From contig NZ_CP080526.1 of the NCBI RefSeq assembly GCF_024746815.1, positions 124,001 through 188,000 on the forward strand: a DNA stretch of 64,000 nucleotides. Direction: 5' to 3'. Below are positions 51,680 to 61,781 of this stretch, one piece after another (the stretch's first letter is position 1; each line of letters starts with the position of its first letter). The position numbers were made by a program, and so were the translations under genes. The DNA comes from Mesorhizobium sp. AR07. Lineage in GTDB: Bacteria; Pseudomonadota; Alphaproteobacteria; Rhizobiales; Rhizobiaceae. The notes beneath the pieces were generated by a model, which ran no database searches, had not been told where the DNA came from, and saw only the letters and a program-made list of their open reading frames with translations.

Positions 51680-52957
51680 ATGCCAGTCGTCTCTTCCGCC
51701 ACAACGGCAGTCGAACCCATGGAGACCCCTGTGCGCGACGACCCTGAAAGCCAAGACGACCAGACAGATGCCGGCCAGCCGACAGACTGTTCTGCGCCCG
51801 CATCCCGTAAGGTACGGTGGCTGGCGCTCGGCGCGATCCTTGTCGTGGCAGCAGGTGCCGGGGCATTGACGCTCCGCCAGGGGGACACCGCGCCGCTTGC
51901 CAAGATCGCGGCCGCGCCTATCCCTGTCACGGCGGCCCTTGCCACTGTACGCGACCTCCCGATCGCGCGCACCGGGCTCGGCACCGTGCTTCCGCTCAAC
52001 CAGGTCGACGTCAAGGCCAGGGTGGACGGCCAGATACAGCGCATCTTTTTCAGTGAAGGGCAGGAGGTGAAGGCCGGCGATATCCTTGCCCAGATCGATC
52101 CGCGCGCCTATGCCGCACAACTGGCGCAGGCGCAGGCCACCTTGCACAGGGATGCGGCGCAGCTTGCCAATGCGCGCGTCGACGAAGCACGGGCGACGAA
52201 GCTCACCCAGTCCGGCGCCGGCACCACGCAGGCGGCCGATACGGCCCGCGCCCAGGTTGCGGTCATGCAGGCGACGGTTGACGGCGACCAGGCCGCGGTC
52301 GATACCGCCAAGCTCAATCTCGACTATGCGACGATCACCGCGCCGATCTCCGGGCGCGTGGGCCTTAAACAGGCCAATGAAGGTACGCTGGTGCATGCCA
52401 ATGATGCCACCGGCATCGTCACCATCACCCAGATGCAACCGATCGCCGTGCAGTTCTCGCTGCCCCAGGACCAGTTGCCCGACCTTCAGTCCGGCCAGTC
52501 CGCCGGCTCGCTCCCGGTTGCCGCCGACGCCAGGGACAGCTCCAGGAAGATCGCTGACGGCAAGCTGACGGCCATCGACAGCCAGATCGACACGACGACC
52601 GGCATGATCAAGCTGAAAGCTGAATTCGACAACAACGACAAGGCGCTCTGGCCGGGGGCACTGGTGACGGTTCAGGTCGGTGTGCGTACCGAGCATAACG
52701 CCGTCGTGCTGCCTTCGGCCGCGGTGCAGAGCGGCCAGAGCGGCCCCTATGTCTTCGTCGTCAAGCCGGACAACACCGTTACCATCGCCAAGGTGACCAC
52801 AGGCGATGTGGTCGGCGACGTCACCATGCTGACCTCCGGCGCGGTGGCCGGCGACAACATCGTGGTGTCTGGCCAGTCCCGCCTGACCGAGGGGACGAGC
52901 GTGAAGGTGACGCAGGCCGACGACCCGTCCCAGAAGGTGGCGCTGGAGACGAAATGA
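51680..52957 (+). CDS. RND efflux periplasmic adaptor (MdtA/AcrA-like)
   Basis: 425 residues from ATG 51680; ATG 51719 is equally plausible. One membrane anchor (RWLALGAILVVAAGAGALTL), barrel-sandwich/lipoyl halves PLNQVDVKARVDGQIQRIFFSEGQEVKAGDILAQIDPRAY and TAPISGRVGLKQANEGTLVHAND, a coiled hairpin between them (QAQATLHRDAAQLANARVDE), and SDQPIAVQFSLPQ, WPGALVTVQVGV. It links the inner-membrane pump to an outer-membrane channel. ATGA overlap with the pump gene. Confidence 0.9.
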   Translation: MPVVSSATTAVEPMETPVRDDPESQDDQTDAGQPTDCSAPASRKVRWLALGAILVVAAGAGALTLRQGDTAPLAKIAAAPIPVTAALATVRDLPIARTGLGTVLPLNQVDVKARVDGQIQRIFFSEGQEVKAGDILAQIDPRAYAAQLAQAQATLHRDAAQLANARVDEARATKLTQSGAGTTQAADTARAQVAVMQATVDGDQAAVDTAKLNLDYATITAPISGRVGLKQANEGTLVHANDATGIVTITQMQPIAVQFSLPQDQLPDLQSGQSAGSLPVAADARDSSRKIADGKLTAIDSQIDTTTGMIKLKAEFDNNDKALWPGALVTVQVGVRTEHNAVVLPSAAVQSGQSGPYVFVVKPDNTVTIAKVTTGDVVGDVTMLTSGAVAGDNIVVSGQSRLTEGTSVKVTQADDPSQKVALETK

Positions 52958-55900
52958 TGAGCATCTCGGAACTCTTCATCCGGCGCCGTGTCGGCACCTG
53001 CCTGCTGGCGCTCGGCGTCCTGATGCTGGGCGCGGTGGCTTATTTTAGCCTGCCGGTGGCGCCGTTGCCGCAGATCGACTTCCCGACGATCGAGGTTGAG
53101 GCGCAGGTTCCGGGTGCCAGCGCCGACACGATGGCGAACACGGTTGCGACACCGCTGGAAAATTCGCTGTCGAGCGTTTCCGGCGTGACGCAGATGACGT
53201 CGTCCAGTGCGTCGGGCCGCACCACGATCGTCATGCAGTTCGACCTGACGCGCGACATCAATGCCGCAGCGCAGGATGTGCAAGCGGCGATCTCGGCGAC
53301 CAGCGGCTTGCTGCCCAAAAGCATGACCAGCCCGCCGACATACCACAAGGTCAATCCGGCGGAGGCGACGCTGCTGACCCTTTCGCTGAGCTCCGACATC
53401 ATGGCGACGACCGAGCTCGACCACTATGCCGAGGACGTGATCGCCCAGCAGTTGTCGCAGATGATGGGCGTCGGCCTCGTCGACTTTCACGGGCCGCAAC
53501 GCCCATCAGTGCGCATCCGGCTAGATCCTGACAAGGTCGCCGCGCGCGGCCTGACGCTGGAGGACGTGCGCACCGTGATCGGTCAGCAGACGGTCAATGC
53601 GCCCAAAGGCTCGCTCAGCGGCGATGGACGCACCGTCGTGCTCGGCGCCACCGACCAGCTTGTCGATGTGCCGGCCTACCAGGGAATGGTGGTTGCCTAT
53701 CGCAACGGCTCGCCGATCCTGCTTGGCGACCTCGGCACGGTTCTCACCGCGCCCCAGGATACGCACCAGGCGGCCTGGCTGCAGGGCACGCGCTCGGTGA
53801 TGATCGATATCCACAAGCAGGCCGGCTTCAACGTGCTGAGCACCATCCAGTCGATCAAGGACCGACTGCCGGCGCTGTCACAAAGCCTGCCGGCATCGGT
53901 CAAGCTGACGGTGGTCGGCGACCGCACCCAGATCATCCAGGCATCCCTCGCCGATGTGCAATACACGATGCTGATTACCATCGCGCTGGTGGTCGGCGTG
54001 ATCTTTGTGTTCCTGCGCAATTTCTGGGCGACGGTGATTCCGAGCATCACGATTCCGCTGTCGCTGTTTGGCACGTTCTGCGTGATGTATCTGCTCGGCT
54101 ACAGTCTGGACAACCTCTCGCTGATGGGCTTGGTCATCGCGGTGGGTTTCGTCGTCGACGACGCCATCGTCGTCATCGAGAACATCACCCGCCATCTCGA
54201 AATGGGCAAGTCGAAGATCGCGGCGGCGATAGACGGCGCGCGCGAGGTCACCTTCACAATCATCTCGATGACCATCTCGCTGATTGCTGTCTTCATCCCC
54301 ATCCTGTTGATGGGCGGTGTGGTCGGCCGCCTGTTCCGCGAATTCGCGGTGACGGTGAGTATCGCCATCCTGATATCGGGCCTGGTTTCGTTGACCGTGA
54401 CGCCGATGCTGTGCGCCTGGCTGATCAAGCCTGACCACGACCGGCAGCATGGACGGTTCTATCGATGGTCGGAGCGGGGATTCCAGGCCGTGACCAACGG
54501 GTATGCGCGCTGCCTGGACGTCGTGCTGGCGCATCGCGCACTGATGCTGCTGGTCACGGTGGGCACGCTGGCACTGACGCTGTGGCTCTACACGATCACA
54601 CCGAAGGGATTCCTGCCCGAGCAGGATACTGGATACATCCAGGGGCAGGCACAGGCGGCCACCGACATTTCCTTCGAGGCGATGTCGACGAAGATGCAAC
54701 AGCTCGGCGCTATCGTGCAGAAGGATCCGGATGTCGACAACGTCGGCTTCTGGATCAACCCCAGCCCGTCGGTCAGCGTCGGACAGATCCAGGTCAACCT
54801 CAAGCCTTTTGCACAACGCAAGGCCAGCGCCAGGCAGGTGATGGCACGACTCAAGTCGGCCGCGGCCAACATCGAGGGCCTGACGCTGAACATGCTGATC
54901 CGCCAGGACATCCAGATCGGTGGGCGCCAGGGCGCGGCGCAATACCAATACACGCTGCAAAGCGGCGACACCGCCGAGCTCGACAAATGGGCGGCGACCA
55001 TGAAAAAGGCGATTGCGGCGCTGCCTGGCCTGCTCGACGTGTCGTCGGACGCGCGGCCGGCGGCGACCAGCGCGACGCTCGATATCGACCGCCCGACAGC
55101 GGCGCGGCTCGGCGTCAGCGTGCAGGCGATCGACGACGTCCTCTATGACGCCTTCGGCCAGCGGCAGGTCGCCACGCTGTTCACGCAGGTCAGCCAGTAC
55201 CATGTGGTGCTGGAGCTCGATCCGAGCTTCCAGCTCAACACGGATGCGCTGAGCCGCCTGTATGTCCGCTCCTCAACAACGCAGAAGCTGATCCCGTTGA
55301 GCATGCTGGCGAGTGTGAAGAACGGCGTCCTGCCGGTGACGGTGAACCACCAGGGCTCGCTACCGGCGACGACGCTGTCGTTCAACCTGGCGCCCGGCGT
55401 GTCGCTCAGCGATGCGGTGACGGCGATCCACGCCGCCGAGATCAATGCTGGAATGCCGGTCAGCGTCACCGGTTCCTTCCAGGGCACCGCGCAGGCCTTC
55501 CAGGATTCGCTGGCCAGCCAGCCCTGGTTGATCCTGGCGGCGGTGATCGCCGTCTATATCGTGCTCGGTGTCCTCTACGAGAGCGCGATCCACCCGTTGA
55601 CCATCATTTCGACGCTGCCGTCGGCGGGGCTCGGTGCCTTGCTGGCGCTGCTGCTGTTCGGACAGGACCTGTCGATCATGGGCATGATCGGCATCATCCT
55701 GCTGATCGGCATCGTCAAGAAGAATGCGATCATGATGATCGACTTCGCGCTGGAGGCGGAGCGCGAACAGGGGCTCAGTCCGACCGAATCGATCCGGCAG
55801 GCATGCCTGATGCGTTTTCGACCGATCATGATGACGACACTGGCCGCGCTGCTTGGCGCCTTGCCGCTTGCCCTAGGCCATGGCCCCGGCGCAGAACTTC

Positions 55901-56049
55901 GCGTGCCGCTTGGCATAGCGATTGTCGGCGGACTCGTGATCTCGCAGATACTGACCCTTTCACGACGCCAGTCATCTACCTGACCTTTGACCGGTTCGCT
56001 GGCCGGCGAAGAAAGCCTGCGGTCGGGACTGCAGCAGCGATCCAAATTG
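52954..56049 (+). pseudogene. RND efflux permease with 3-prime frameshift
   Basis: 1009 residues are open. SISELFIRRRVGTCLLALGVLMLGAVAYFSLPVAPLPQIDFP, the TM4 charge motif VIAVGFVVDDAIVVIENITRH and MIGIILLIGIVKKNAIMMIDFALE are typical MdtB/MdtC/HAE1 features. Near 55966 one base is lost: VISQILTL should continue YTTPVIYLTFDRFAGRRRKP, which is readable in the next frame to about 56040, but the open frame gives SRRQSST-stop. Only the last part of the final helix and the tail are lost, so some activity is possible. An IS lies directly after. Confidence 0.85.
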
Positions 56050-57178
56050 GGGAGCGGGAAAAAGCTGGGGGTCAAGCCGCAAGGGCAAACTTGGCTTGCT
56101 TCAATCGACCATCGGCAACCGCCGCGCGGACCTGAAGTACCCTGTGAGCCCCTGCGGGAGACCAGCGCATCTGACGTTTTTTGTTCATGCGGGCATTGAC
56201 GAGGCTGTTGGCGGCGGATTCGGCCGGGGCACTCGAGATCGGGTGATCCGCCCAATATCGTTGGCAGTAGTCGACCAGGGAGGTTTTGTTCTGGATCAGG
56301 TAGGTCTGAAGATTGCTGACCAGTTCGAAGAAGCGCTTGAGCTTGTTGCTGGCATCCGGCAGCCGAGCATATTGCTCCAACTGGCAAAGCATATCCCTCA
56401 CGGCTCTCGTCGCCTCCCTGACGTAGCCGCTCCAGAGGAGATGACGAAGCCGCGGCACATGAAGCGCAGTGTCTCGAAGGTAGATACTCAGATTGCCAAC
56501 GCTCTTGAGCCCTTCCCACGCCTGTTCGATGTGACGGAGCCGCATCGACAGATGGAACCAGTCGAGAATGTGGGTGATGGGCTGGCGTGTTGCGCCGGTG
56601 ACGATACCCTGCAGCCCGACGTCTCCGTCGCTGAAAACGGTGACGTCGCTGCCTGGCACCCACCCTTGCGCCCGCAGCGCCGCACGAACAACGTCGTGCT
56701 TGCCGGTGGTAACATGCGGTGAGGCCGCGAACTGACGCGGTGGTCGGCCTTTGGTCACAACCCGCCCCATGGCAATTTCGAAATGGCGGCTCTGGTATCC
56801 GGGGACCGCGCGAATGTAGGCGCCATCAATGAACACGGAAATGGGCGACCCGTCGGCACGGCTCAGTCTATAGGGACTTGCAAGGTCCCATTTCTCGATC
56901 TGATCGGCGACCTTCGCCAGCCGGTTGCTTACAGTGCGATGATTGTGCGGCCGCATGGCCGGCACAAAAAGGTCGAGAACACGCGCCGCTTCACGAAATG
57001 ACAATCGGGAGCCGAGTTGTGCGTGCGACAATTGCGATCTCTCGACGTAGCGGCAGGCCATCGGCGCCAACCAATTCGACCCAGACCTTCATCCTCAATT
57101 GCGCTGCCACCGAATGCCCCTTCCGACAAAAAGCTCCGGTTACGCTAAAATTCTTACCCCCAGCTTTTTCCCGCTCCC
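56050..57178 (-). mobile_element. ISKra4-like insertion sequence with perfect 23-bp ends
   Basis: Inverted repeats at 56050-56072 and 57156-57178 match over all 23 bases (begin GGGAGCGGGAAAAAGC). Length about 1.13 kb. The transposase stop codon lies inside the left repeat. No target duplication is visible (flanks AAATTG and GGCTTGAT). It sits between the tail of the RND gene and the cut end of a class III aminotransferase gene. Confidence 0.85.
56072..57070 (-). CDS. ISKra4-family transposase, N-terminally incomplete
   Basis: Up to 332 residues. LGSRLSFREAARVLDLFVPA, SVFIDGAYIRAV with catalytic Asp, SDVTVFSDGDVGLQGI, ILDWFHLSMRLRHIEQ, CQRYWADHPISSAPAESAANSLVNARMNKKRQMRWSPAGAHRVLQVRAAV, the ISKra4 C-terminal signature. 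Family members start with MKVxVE... and about 100 residues of zinc-finger-like sequence. Here MKVWVELVGADGLPLRREIAIVART occurs in another frame (57090-56995), so the 5-prime part appears deleted and frameshifted. Confidence 0.78.
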   Translation of the reverse strand: MAPMACRYVERSQLSHAQLGSRLSFREAARVLDLFVPAMRPHNHRTVSNRLAKVADQIEKWDLASPYRLSRADGSPISVFIDGAYIRAVPGYQSRHFEIAMGRVVTKGRPPRQFAASPHVTTGKHDVVRAALRAQGWVPGSDVTVFSDGDVGLQGIVTGATRQPITHILDWFHLSMRLRHIEQAWEGLKSVGNLSIYLRDTALHVPRLRHLLWSGYVREATRAVRDMLCQLEQYARLPDASNKLKRFFELVSNLQTYLIQNKTSLVDYCQRYWADHPISSAPAESAANSLVNARMNKKRQMRWSPAGAHRVLQVRAAVADGRLKQAKFALAA

Positions 57179-57224
57179 GGGCTTGATATCATTAAGCGAG
57201 AAGTCTCACCTTTAAATGCAGCGC

Positions 57225-58148
57225 GACACCCGGAGAGCGGGAAGTAGGCTGATGTCAGGCCCTTCGCGACGGTAATAAGGTCTGGTTCGATGCCATAATG
57301 CTGCGAGCCAAACATTGAGCCTGTGCGACCGAAGCCGGTGATCACTTCGTCAGCAATCAGCAGGACGTCGTGCTTCTTGAGCACCGCCTGAATCGCCTCC
57401 CAATACCCTTCCGGGGGAGGCGTGATGCCGCCGGTGCCAAGAACCGGCTCACCGATAAAGGCGCCGACATTGTCCGGGCCTAGACGTTCTATCAGCTGGT
57501 CAAGCTCGGCGGCGCGGCGAGCGGAGAATTCGCGCTCGGTCTCGCCCGAGGTTGCGCCCCAATAGTGATGCGGAACACCTGTGTGTACGATCTGCGGGAG
57601 CGGCAGGTCCATATGGTCGTGATAAAAGCTCATGCCGGTCATCGAACCAGACACGACAGAGCAACCGTGATAGCCGCGCTCGCGCGAGATGATCTTCTTC
57701 TTGGTCGGCTTGCCGCGCAGATTGTTGTAGTACCAGACGAGCTTGGCCTGGGTCTCGTTGGCGTCCGAGCCGGACATGCCGTAGAACACCTTGCTCATCT
57801 TGCCCGGCGCCATCTTCACGAGGCGATCGGAGAGGATAGCGAGCTCGTCGGTCGTGTGGGCCGCGTAGGAGTGATAGTAGGCAAGGCGGTGGGCCTGGCG
57901 CGAGATCGCTGGGCCTGGCGCGAGATCGCTTCGGCGACCTCCGTGCGGCCATAGCCGACGTTGACGCAGTAAAGGCCTGCAAAGCCATCGATCAGCTGAT
58001 TGCCATGCGCATCCTGGATGCGGATGCCCCTCCCCGTCTCGACGATCGTCGGGTCGCCAAGCTTGCCCGTGGCAAAATCCTTAAGATGCGTGAAAGGATG
58101 CAGGACGGTGTTGCGGTCCTTTTCGCTGATGTCCTTGATATCGACCAT
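57225..58148 (-). pseudogene. class III aminotransferase, frameshifted and cut
   Basis: From ATG 58148: DIKDISEKDRNTVLHPFTHLKDF, IDGFAGLYCVNVGYGRTEVAEAISRQAQ. A 20-bp tandem duplication (57891-57930) then shifts the frame. The next frame continues SKVFYGMSGSDANETQAKLVWYYNN, ISRERGYHGCSVVSGSMTG, FIGEPVLGTGGITPP, LIADEVITGFGRTGSMFG and ITVAKGLTSAYFPLSG with the PLP lysine, then breaks at about 57225. The last ~110 residues are missing. A paralogue of the intact gene at 4256, once the distal gene of the formaldehyde-linked operon. Confidence 0.85.
57891..57930. repeat. 20-bp perfect tandem duplication inside aminotransferase gene
   Basis: GGGCCTGGCGCGAGATCGCT occurs twice head to tail at 57891-57910 and 57911-57930. 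Removing one copy restores the reading frame (SRQA, then AYYH text). Replication slippage is the simple cause. Confidence 0.9.
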
Positions 58149-58250
58149 TTTAACTCCTTCCGCTGCCGGATCTAATCGCTTCGTAAGCATTAGCGAAACT
58201 GCATAAGAAGGCAGCGGGTCGGATGGATGGTTCCGGCCCGCCGCTTCGCA

Positions 58251-58820
58251 TCAGTTCAGAACGCCGTTTTTCTTTGCCGTCCATGTGGCGAGAAAGTCCA
58301 TGAGCGCCGGCGAAAGGCAATCATAGGGCTCGAGTCCTACATCTTTGAGTTTTGCGCGGATGCCTTCCATCTCCAAAGGGTCGACCCCACCTTCAATGGC
58401 CGAAGAAACAAACGCGGCGAAACTGGGCTCAGGCCAATTGCCGTTGTCGAACAGTTCCGGGTGGATGAAGGACAGCCCCTTGAAGGCATGGTCCCGCTCG
58501 ACCGGACCGTACATATGCGTGCCGCATTCCTTGCACGCGTGGCGCTGGATAAGGGCAGATGGATCGATGACAGCGAGCTTGTCGCCGTTTTCGACGACCG
58601 AAACGCTTTCGCTTGGGACCACGGCCACGACGGAGAACGCCGAGCCATCTGGCTTCCAGCACTTTGTGCAGCCGCAGGCGTGATTGTGGGCGATCCCGGC
58701 CGCGACTTTCACCTTAACAGGTCGATCTGTGCATTTGCAGGCAAGAATGCCGCCTGCATGATTGCTGTCGCCCTTGTGAAGCCCGTTCTGGATCAAAGGA
58801 TGAAGAAGTCGAACGCTCAT
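58251..58820 (-). CDS. gfa: glutathione-dependent formaldehyde-activating enzyme (Gfa-like)
   Basis: 189 residues from ATG 58820. Cys/His motifs of the Gfa zinc fold: LACKCTDRPVKVKV, HNHACGCTKCWKPDGSAFSVV, RHACKECGTHMYGPVERDHAFKGL, then FIHPELF. Gfa helps form S-hydroxymethylglutathione from formaldehyde, or at least binds glutathione. It lies 45 bases after the formaldehyde dehydrogenase gene on the same strand, the classical pairing. Confidence 0.88.
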   Translation of the reverse strand: MSVRLLHPLIQNGLHKGDSNHAGGILACKCTDRPVKVKVAAGIAHNHACGCTKCWKPDGSAFSVVAVVPSESVSVVENGDKLAVIDPSALIQRHACKECGTHMYGPVERDHAFKGLSFIHPELFDNGNWPEPSFAAFVSSAIEGGVDPLEMEGIRAKLKDVGLEPYDCLSPALMDFLATWTAKKNGVLN

Positions 58821-58865
58821 GGTTCCTCCTTGGTTTTCCTGCGACATGCGGGTTCTTATCAGCGA

Positions 58866-59978
58866 TCAATAGACGATCACCGAACGGATCGACTTGCCTT
58901 CGTGCATGAGATCGAATGCCGTGTTGATCTCATCAAGCGGCATCTTGTGCGTGATCAGGTCATCGATGTTGATCCTGCCTTCCATGTACCAGTCGACGAT
59001 CTTCGGTACATCCGTACGCCCACGGGCACCGCCGAAGGCCGTACCTTTCCAGACGCGGCCGGTAACAAGCTGGAACGGACGGGTGGAGATTTCCTTGCCG
59101 GCTTCCGCCACGCCGATGATGATGGATTCTCCCCATCCGCGATGGCAGCATTCGAGTGCCTGGCGCATTACGTTGACGTTCCCAGTTGCGTCGAAAGAGT
59201 AATCAGCGCCGCCGTCGGTCAGGTCCTGGATAGCCTGGACAACCTTTTCGTTGCCGATTTCTTTCGGATTAATGAAATCGGTAAGGCCGAACTTGCGTGC
59301 CATTTCGGCCTTGGCAGGGTTGATGTCGACGCCGATGATCTTGTCAGCGCCGACCATGCGCGCGCCCTGAATGACGTTGAGGCCAATCCCACCGAGACCG
59401 AAGACAACAACGTTCGATCCGGGGCGAACCTTTGCCGTATAGATCACCGCGCCGATGCCCGTCGTGACGCCGCAGCCGATGTAGCAGATCTTGTCGAAAG
59501 GCGCGTCTTCACGAACCTTGGCAAGTGCGATTTCCGGCAGGACGGTGAAGTTGGAGAAGGTCGAGCATCCCATGTAGTGGAAGATCTCGCCACTATCGCA
59601 GGAAAAGCGTGTCGTTTTATCCGGCATAAGCCCAAGCCCTTGCGTGGCCCGGATTGATGTGCAGAGGTTGGAACGCTGCGAGAGGCAGGTTTTGCACTGG
59701 CGGCATTCCGGAGTGTAGAGAGGAATGACGTGGTCGCCCGGCCTCAGGGTCGTGACGCCAAGGCCTACTTCACGAACGATGCCCGCCCCCTCGTGACCGA
59801 GGATTGCCGGAAACTTGCCTTCGGAATCGAGACCGGCAAGGGTGTAGGCATCGGTATGGCAGACGCCTGTCGCCATGACCTCCACCAGCACCTCGCCGGC
59901 CTTCGGGCCGCCTATTTCGACGGTCTCGATGGATAGGGGTTTATTCGCCTCCCAGGCGACTGCAGCTCTGCTTTTCAC
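58866..59978 (-). CDS. adhC: S-(hydroxymethyl)glutathione dehydrogenase (class III ADH)
   Basis: 370 residues. Catalytic zinc region GVCHTDAYTLAGLDSEGKFPAILGHEGAG, structural zinc cluster CRQCKTCLSQRSNLC, Rossmann motif VFGLGGIGLNVIQGARMVGADKIIGVDINP and class III text WKGTAFGGARGRTDVPKIVDWYMEG, LITHKMPLDEINTAFDLMHEGKSIRSVI. It oxidises S-hydroxymethylglutathione to S-formylglutathione with NAD. Full length. Supports a formaldehyde-releasing pathway in this operon. Confidence 0.94.
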   Translation of the reverse strand: MKSRAAVAWEANKPLSIETVEIGGPKAGEVLVEVMATGVCHTDAYTLAGLDSEGKFPAILGHEGAGIVREVGLGVTTLRPGDHVIPLYTPECRQCKTCLSQRSNLCTSIRATQGLGLMPDKTTRFSCDSGEIFHYMGCSTFSNFTVLPEIALAKVREDAPFDKICYIGCGVTTGIGAVIYTAKVRPGSNVVVFGLGGIGLNVIQGARMVGADKIIGVDINPAKAEMARKFGLTDFINPKEIGNEKVVQAIQDLTDGGADYSFDATGNVNVMRQALECCHRGWGESIIIGVAEAGKEISTRPFQLVTGRVWKGTAFGGARGRTDVPKIVDWYMEGRINIDDLITHKMPLDEINTAFDLMHEGKSIRSVIVY

Positions 59979-60060
59979 GTTGGGACCTTCTTGAATTACT
60001 GCTGAGATGGGCGGCTGCTTTCGCTGCCGCGCAAACAGTCGATTGATCTCTGGCCTGCCG

Positions 60061-61485
60061 TTACGATGCCAATCGTGATCGCGTTGGCCGGGTCAAAAGG
60101 TGGGGATCGGCGGTTTTCGCGATTAGATCCTCCGAAAGGTCGGGCTGCTCGGCCAGGACTTCGCGAATAGTTTTGCCGGAGGCCAAGACTTCCTTCGCAA
60201 GCTCCGCTGCCCGCTCGTATCCGATCGCAGGCGTTAGTGCTGTTGCGACGGCGGTACTGGCTTCGAGATGCTTGCGGCAAGCCTCGGCATTGGCGGTAAT
60301 ACCCACGACGCACTTCGTGCGCAGTACATCGACGGCATTGGTCAGAAGCTCCAGCGAGTGCAGTATGTTGTAGGCAATGACTGGCTCCATCACGTTCAAC
60401 TGCAGCTGCCCTGCTTCGGAGGCGAGAGTGATTGTGAGATCGTAACCAATGATCTGGAAGGCGACCTGGTTGACCACCTCCGGCACTACAGGATTGACCT
60501 TTCCGGGCATAATCGAGGAGCCGGGCTGAAGCGCTGGCAAATTGATTTCGTTCAGGCCGCCACGAGGGCCGCTGGACAGCAGCCGCAGATCGTTGCAGAT
60601 CTTCGAGAGCTTCGTCGCCGTCCGCTTCAGCATTCCAGAGAAGAGCACGAAGGCGCCGGTATCCCAGCAGGCTTCGATCAGATTTCCAGCCGAGACGACG
60701 GGCACGCCGGATATTCCGCGCAACTCCGCGACAGCTGCCGCCTGATAGTCAGGGTTCGTATTGATTCCCGTGCCAATCGCCGTACCGCCGAGGTTGATTT
60801 CATGGAAGAAGGCGGCGATCTCACCGATACGGGCCACATCTTCCCGCAGCGTCGTCGCGAAAGCCTGAAACTCCTGGCCCAGCGTCATCGGAACAGCGTC
60901 CTGCAACTGCGTTCGGCCAAGCTTGATCACGTCCGAAAAGTTTTCGGCCTTGGCCTCCAACTCGTCCGCGAGCTGCTCCAAAGCTCGCTGCAACGCCCCG
61001 CGTGAAAGTAGGATCGCAAGGCGGATCGCCGTCGGATAAACGTCGTTTGTCGACTGAGCGAAGTTCACGTCGTTGTTCGGATGTAGCTTGTCGTATTTTC
61101 CCCGTGGCAGTCCCATGATCTCCAAGCCGCGGTTGGCGATGACCTCGTTGATGTTCATGTTGGTCGAGGTCCCGGCGCCGCCCTGAAACACATCGAGCGG
61201 GAATTCGCCGAGGTGCCTGCCCGCCGCGATCTCCTCGCAAACTTGGCAGATGACATCGGCCTTTTGTTCATCGAGATCGCCGAGCGCGGCGTTGGCGCGT
61301 GCCGCTGCCATTTTCACGTAGGCAAGCGCCTTGATGAAGTTCGGAAAATGGCTGATTCTAATACCCGAAATGGGGAAGTTGGCGATGCCCCGCGCCGTCT
61401 GAGGACCGTAGTAGGCATCGACCGGGATGCTTACAGGGCCAAGCGGGTCTTTCTCAATGCGCTCGATTTGTGGAGCGTTCGTCAC
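60061..61485 (-). CDS. aspA: aspartate ammonia-lyase (aspartase/fumarase family)
   Basis: 474 residues from GTG 61485 (TNAPQIERIEKDPLGPVSIP follows); no ATG fits. PVDAYYGPQTARGIANFPISG, GGAGTSTNMNINEVIANRGLEIMG, LGRTQLQDAVPMTLGQEF, GTGINTNPDY and the family signature GSSIMPGKVNPVVPEVVNQVAFQIIG. VNPVVPEV and the tail favour aspartase over fumarase. It converts aspartate to fumarate and ammonia, or a related amino-dicarboxylate. Same strand as adhC, 82 bases upstream. Confidence 0.88.
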   Translation of the reverse strand: MTNAPQIERIEKDPLGPVSIPVDAYYGPQTARGIANFPISGIRISHFPNFIKALAYVKMAAARANAALGDLDEQKADVICQVCEEIAAGRHLGEFPLDVFQGGAGTSTNMNINEVIANRGLEIMGLPRGKYDKLHPNNDVNFAQSTNDVYPTAIRLAILLSRGALQRALEQLADELEAKAENFSDVIKLGRTQLQDAVPMTLGQEFQAFATTLREDVARIGEIAAFFHEINLGGTAIGTGINTNPDYQAAAVAELRGISGVPVVSAGNLIEACWDTGAFVLFSGMLKRTATKLSKICNDLRLLSSGPRGGLNEINLPALQPGSSIMPGKVNPVVPEVVNQVAFQIIGYDLTITLASEAGQLQLNVMEPVIAYNILHSLELLTNAVDVLRTKCVVGITANAEACRKHLEASTAVATALTPAIGYERAAELAKEVLASGKTIREVLAEQPDLSEDLIAKTADPHLLTRPTRSRLAS

Positions 61486-61781
61486 GATGATACCTCGCGT
61501 GATTTGCGGAAACCGGCACTGTTGCAAAGCGCTGGGCTTTCAGTGGATGATCTGCTTGAGGAATTCGCTCATTACCCTTTCGGTCGCCACCGCTCCTGCC
61601 GGTCCGATCCTACACAACATGGATACTTTCTTTCCGCCCCAGAGCGACCGGGCCTGCGGCTGTTGCGGACAGAAGTACATGCAGTCTAGGCAAATGGCTG
61701 GGTTTACGATCATGACTGTGTTCCTGGTTCACGTCTTATCGTTATTGGAGCCTGCAGCGATTGCCGCGCTCCGGTAAGGCA

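Noticed and set aside
53878..55203. 441-codon minus-strand frame inside the RND permease gene
   Set aside because: Antisense shadow of a well-matched permease; composition rich in Arg/His/Asp is typical of reverse frames in GC-rich genes.
58227..59657. 476-codon plus-strand frame opposite gfa and adhC
   Set aside because: The minus strand holds complete zinc-enzyme motifs; the plus frame has none.
61515..61529. GGCACTGTTGCAAAG resembling an IS6/IS26 terminal repeat before aspA
   Set aside because: Only one end is seen, with no transposase or partner repeat nearby; possible relic, but not enough to call an element.
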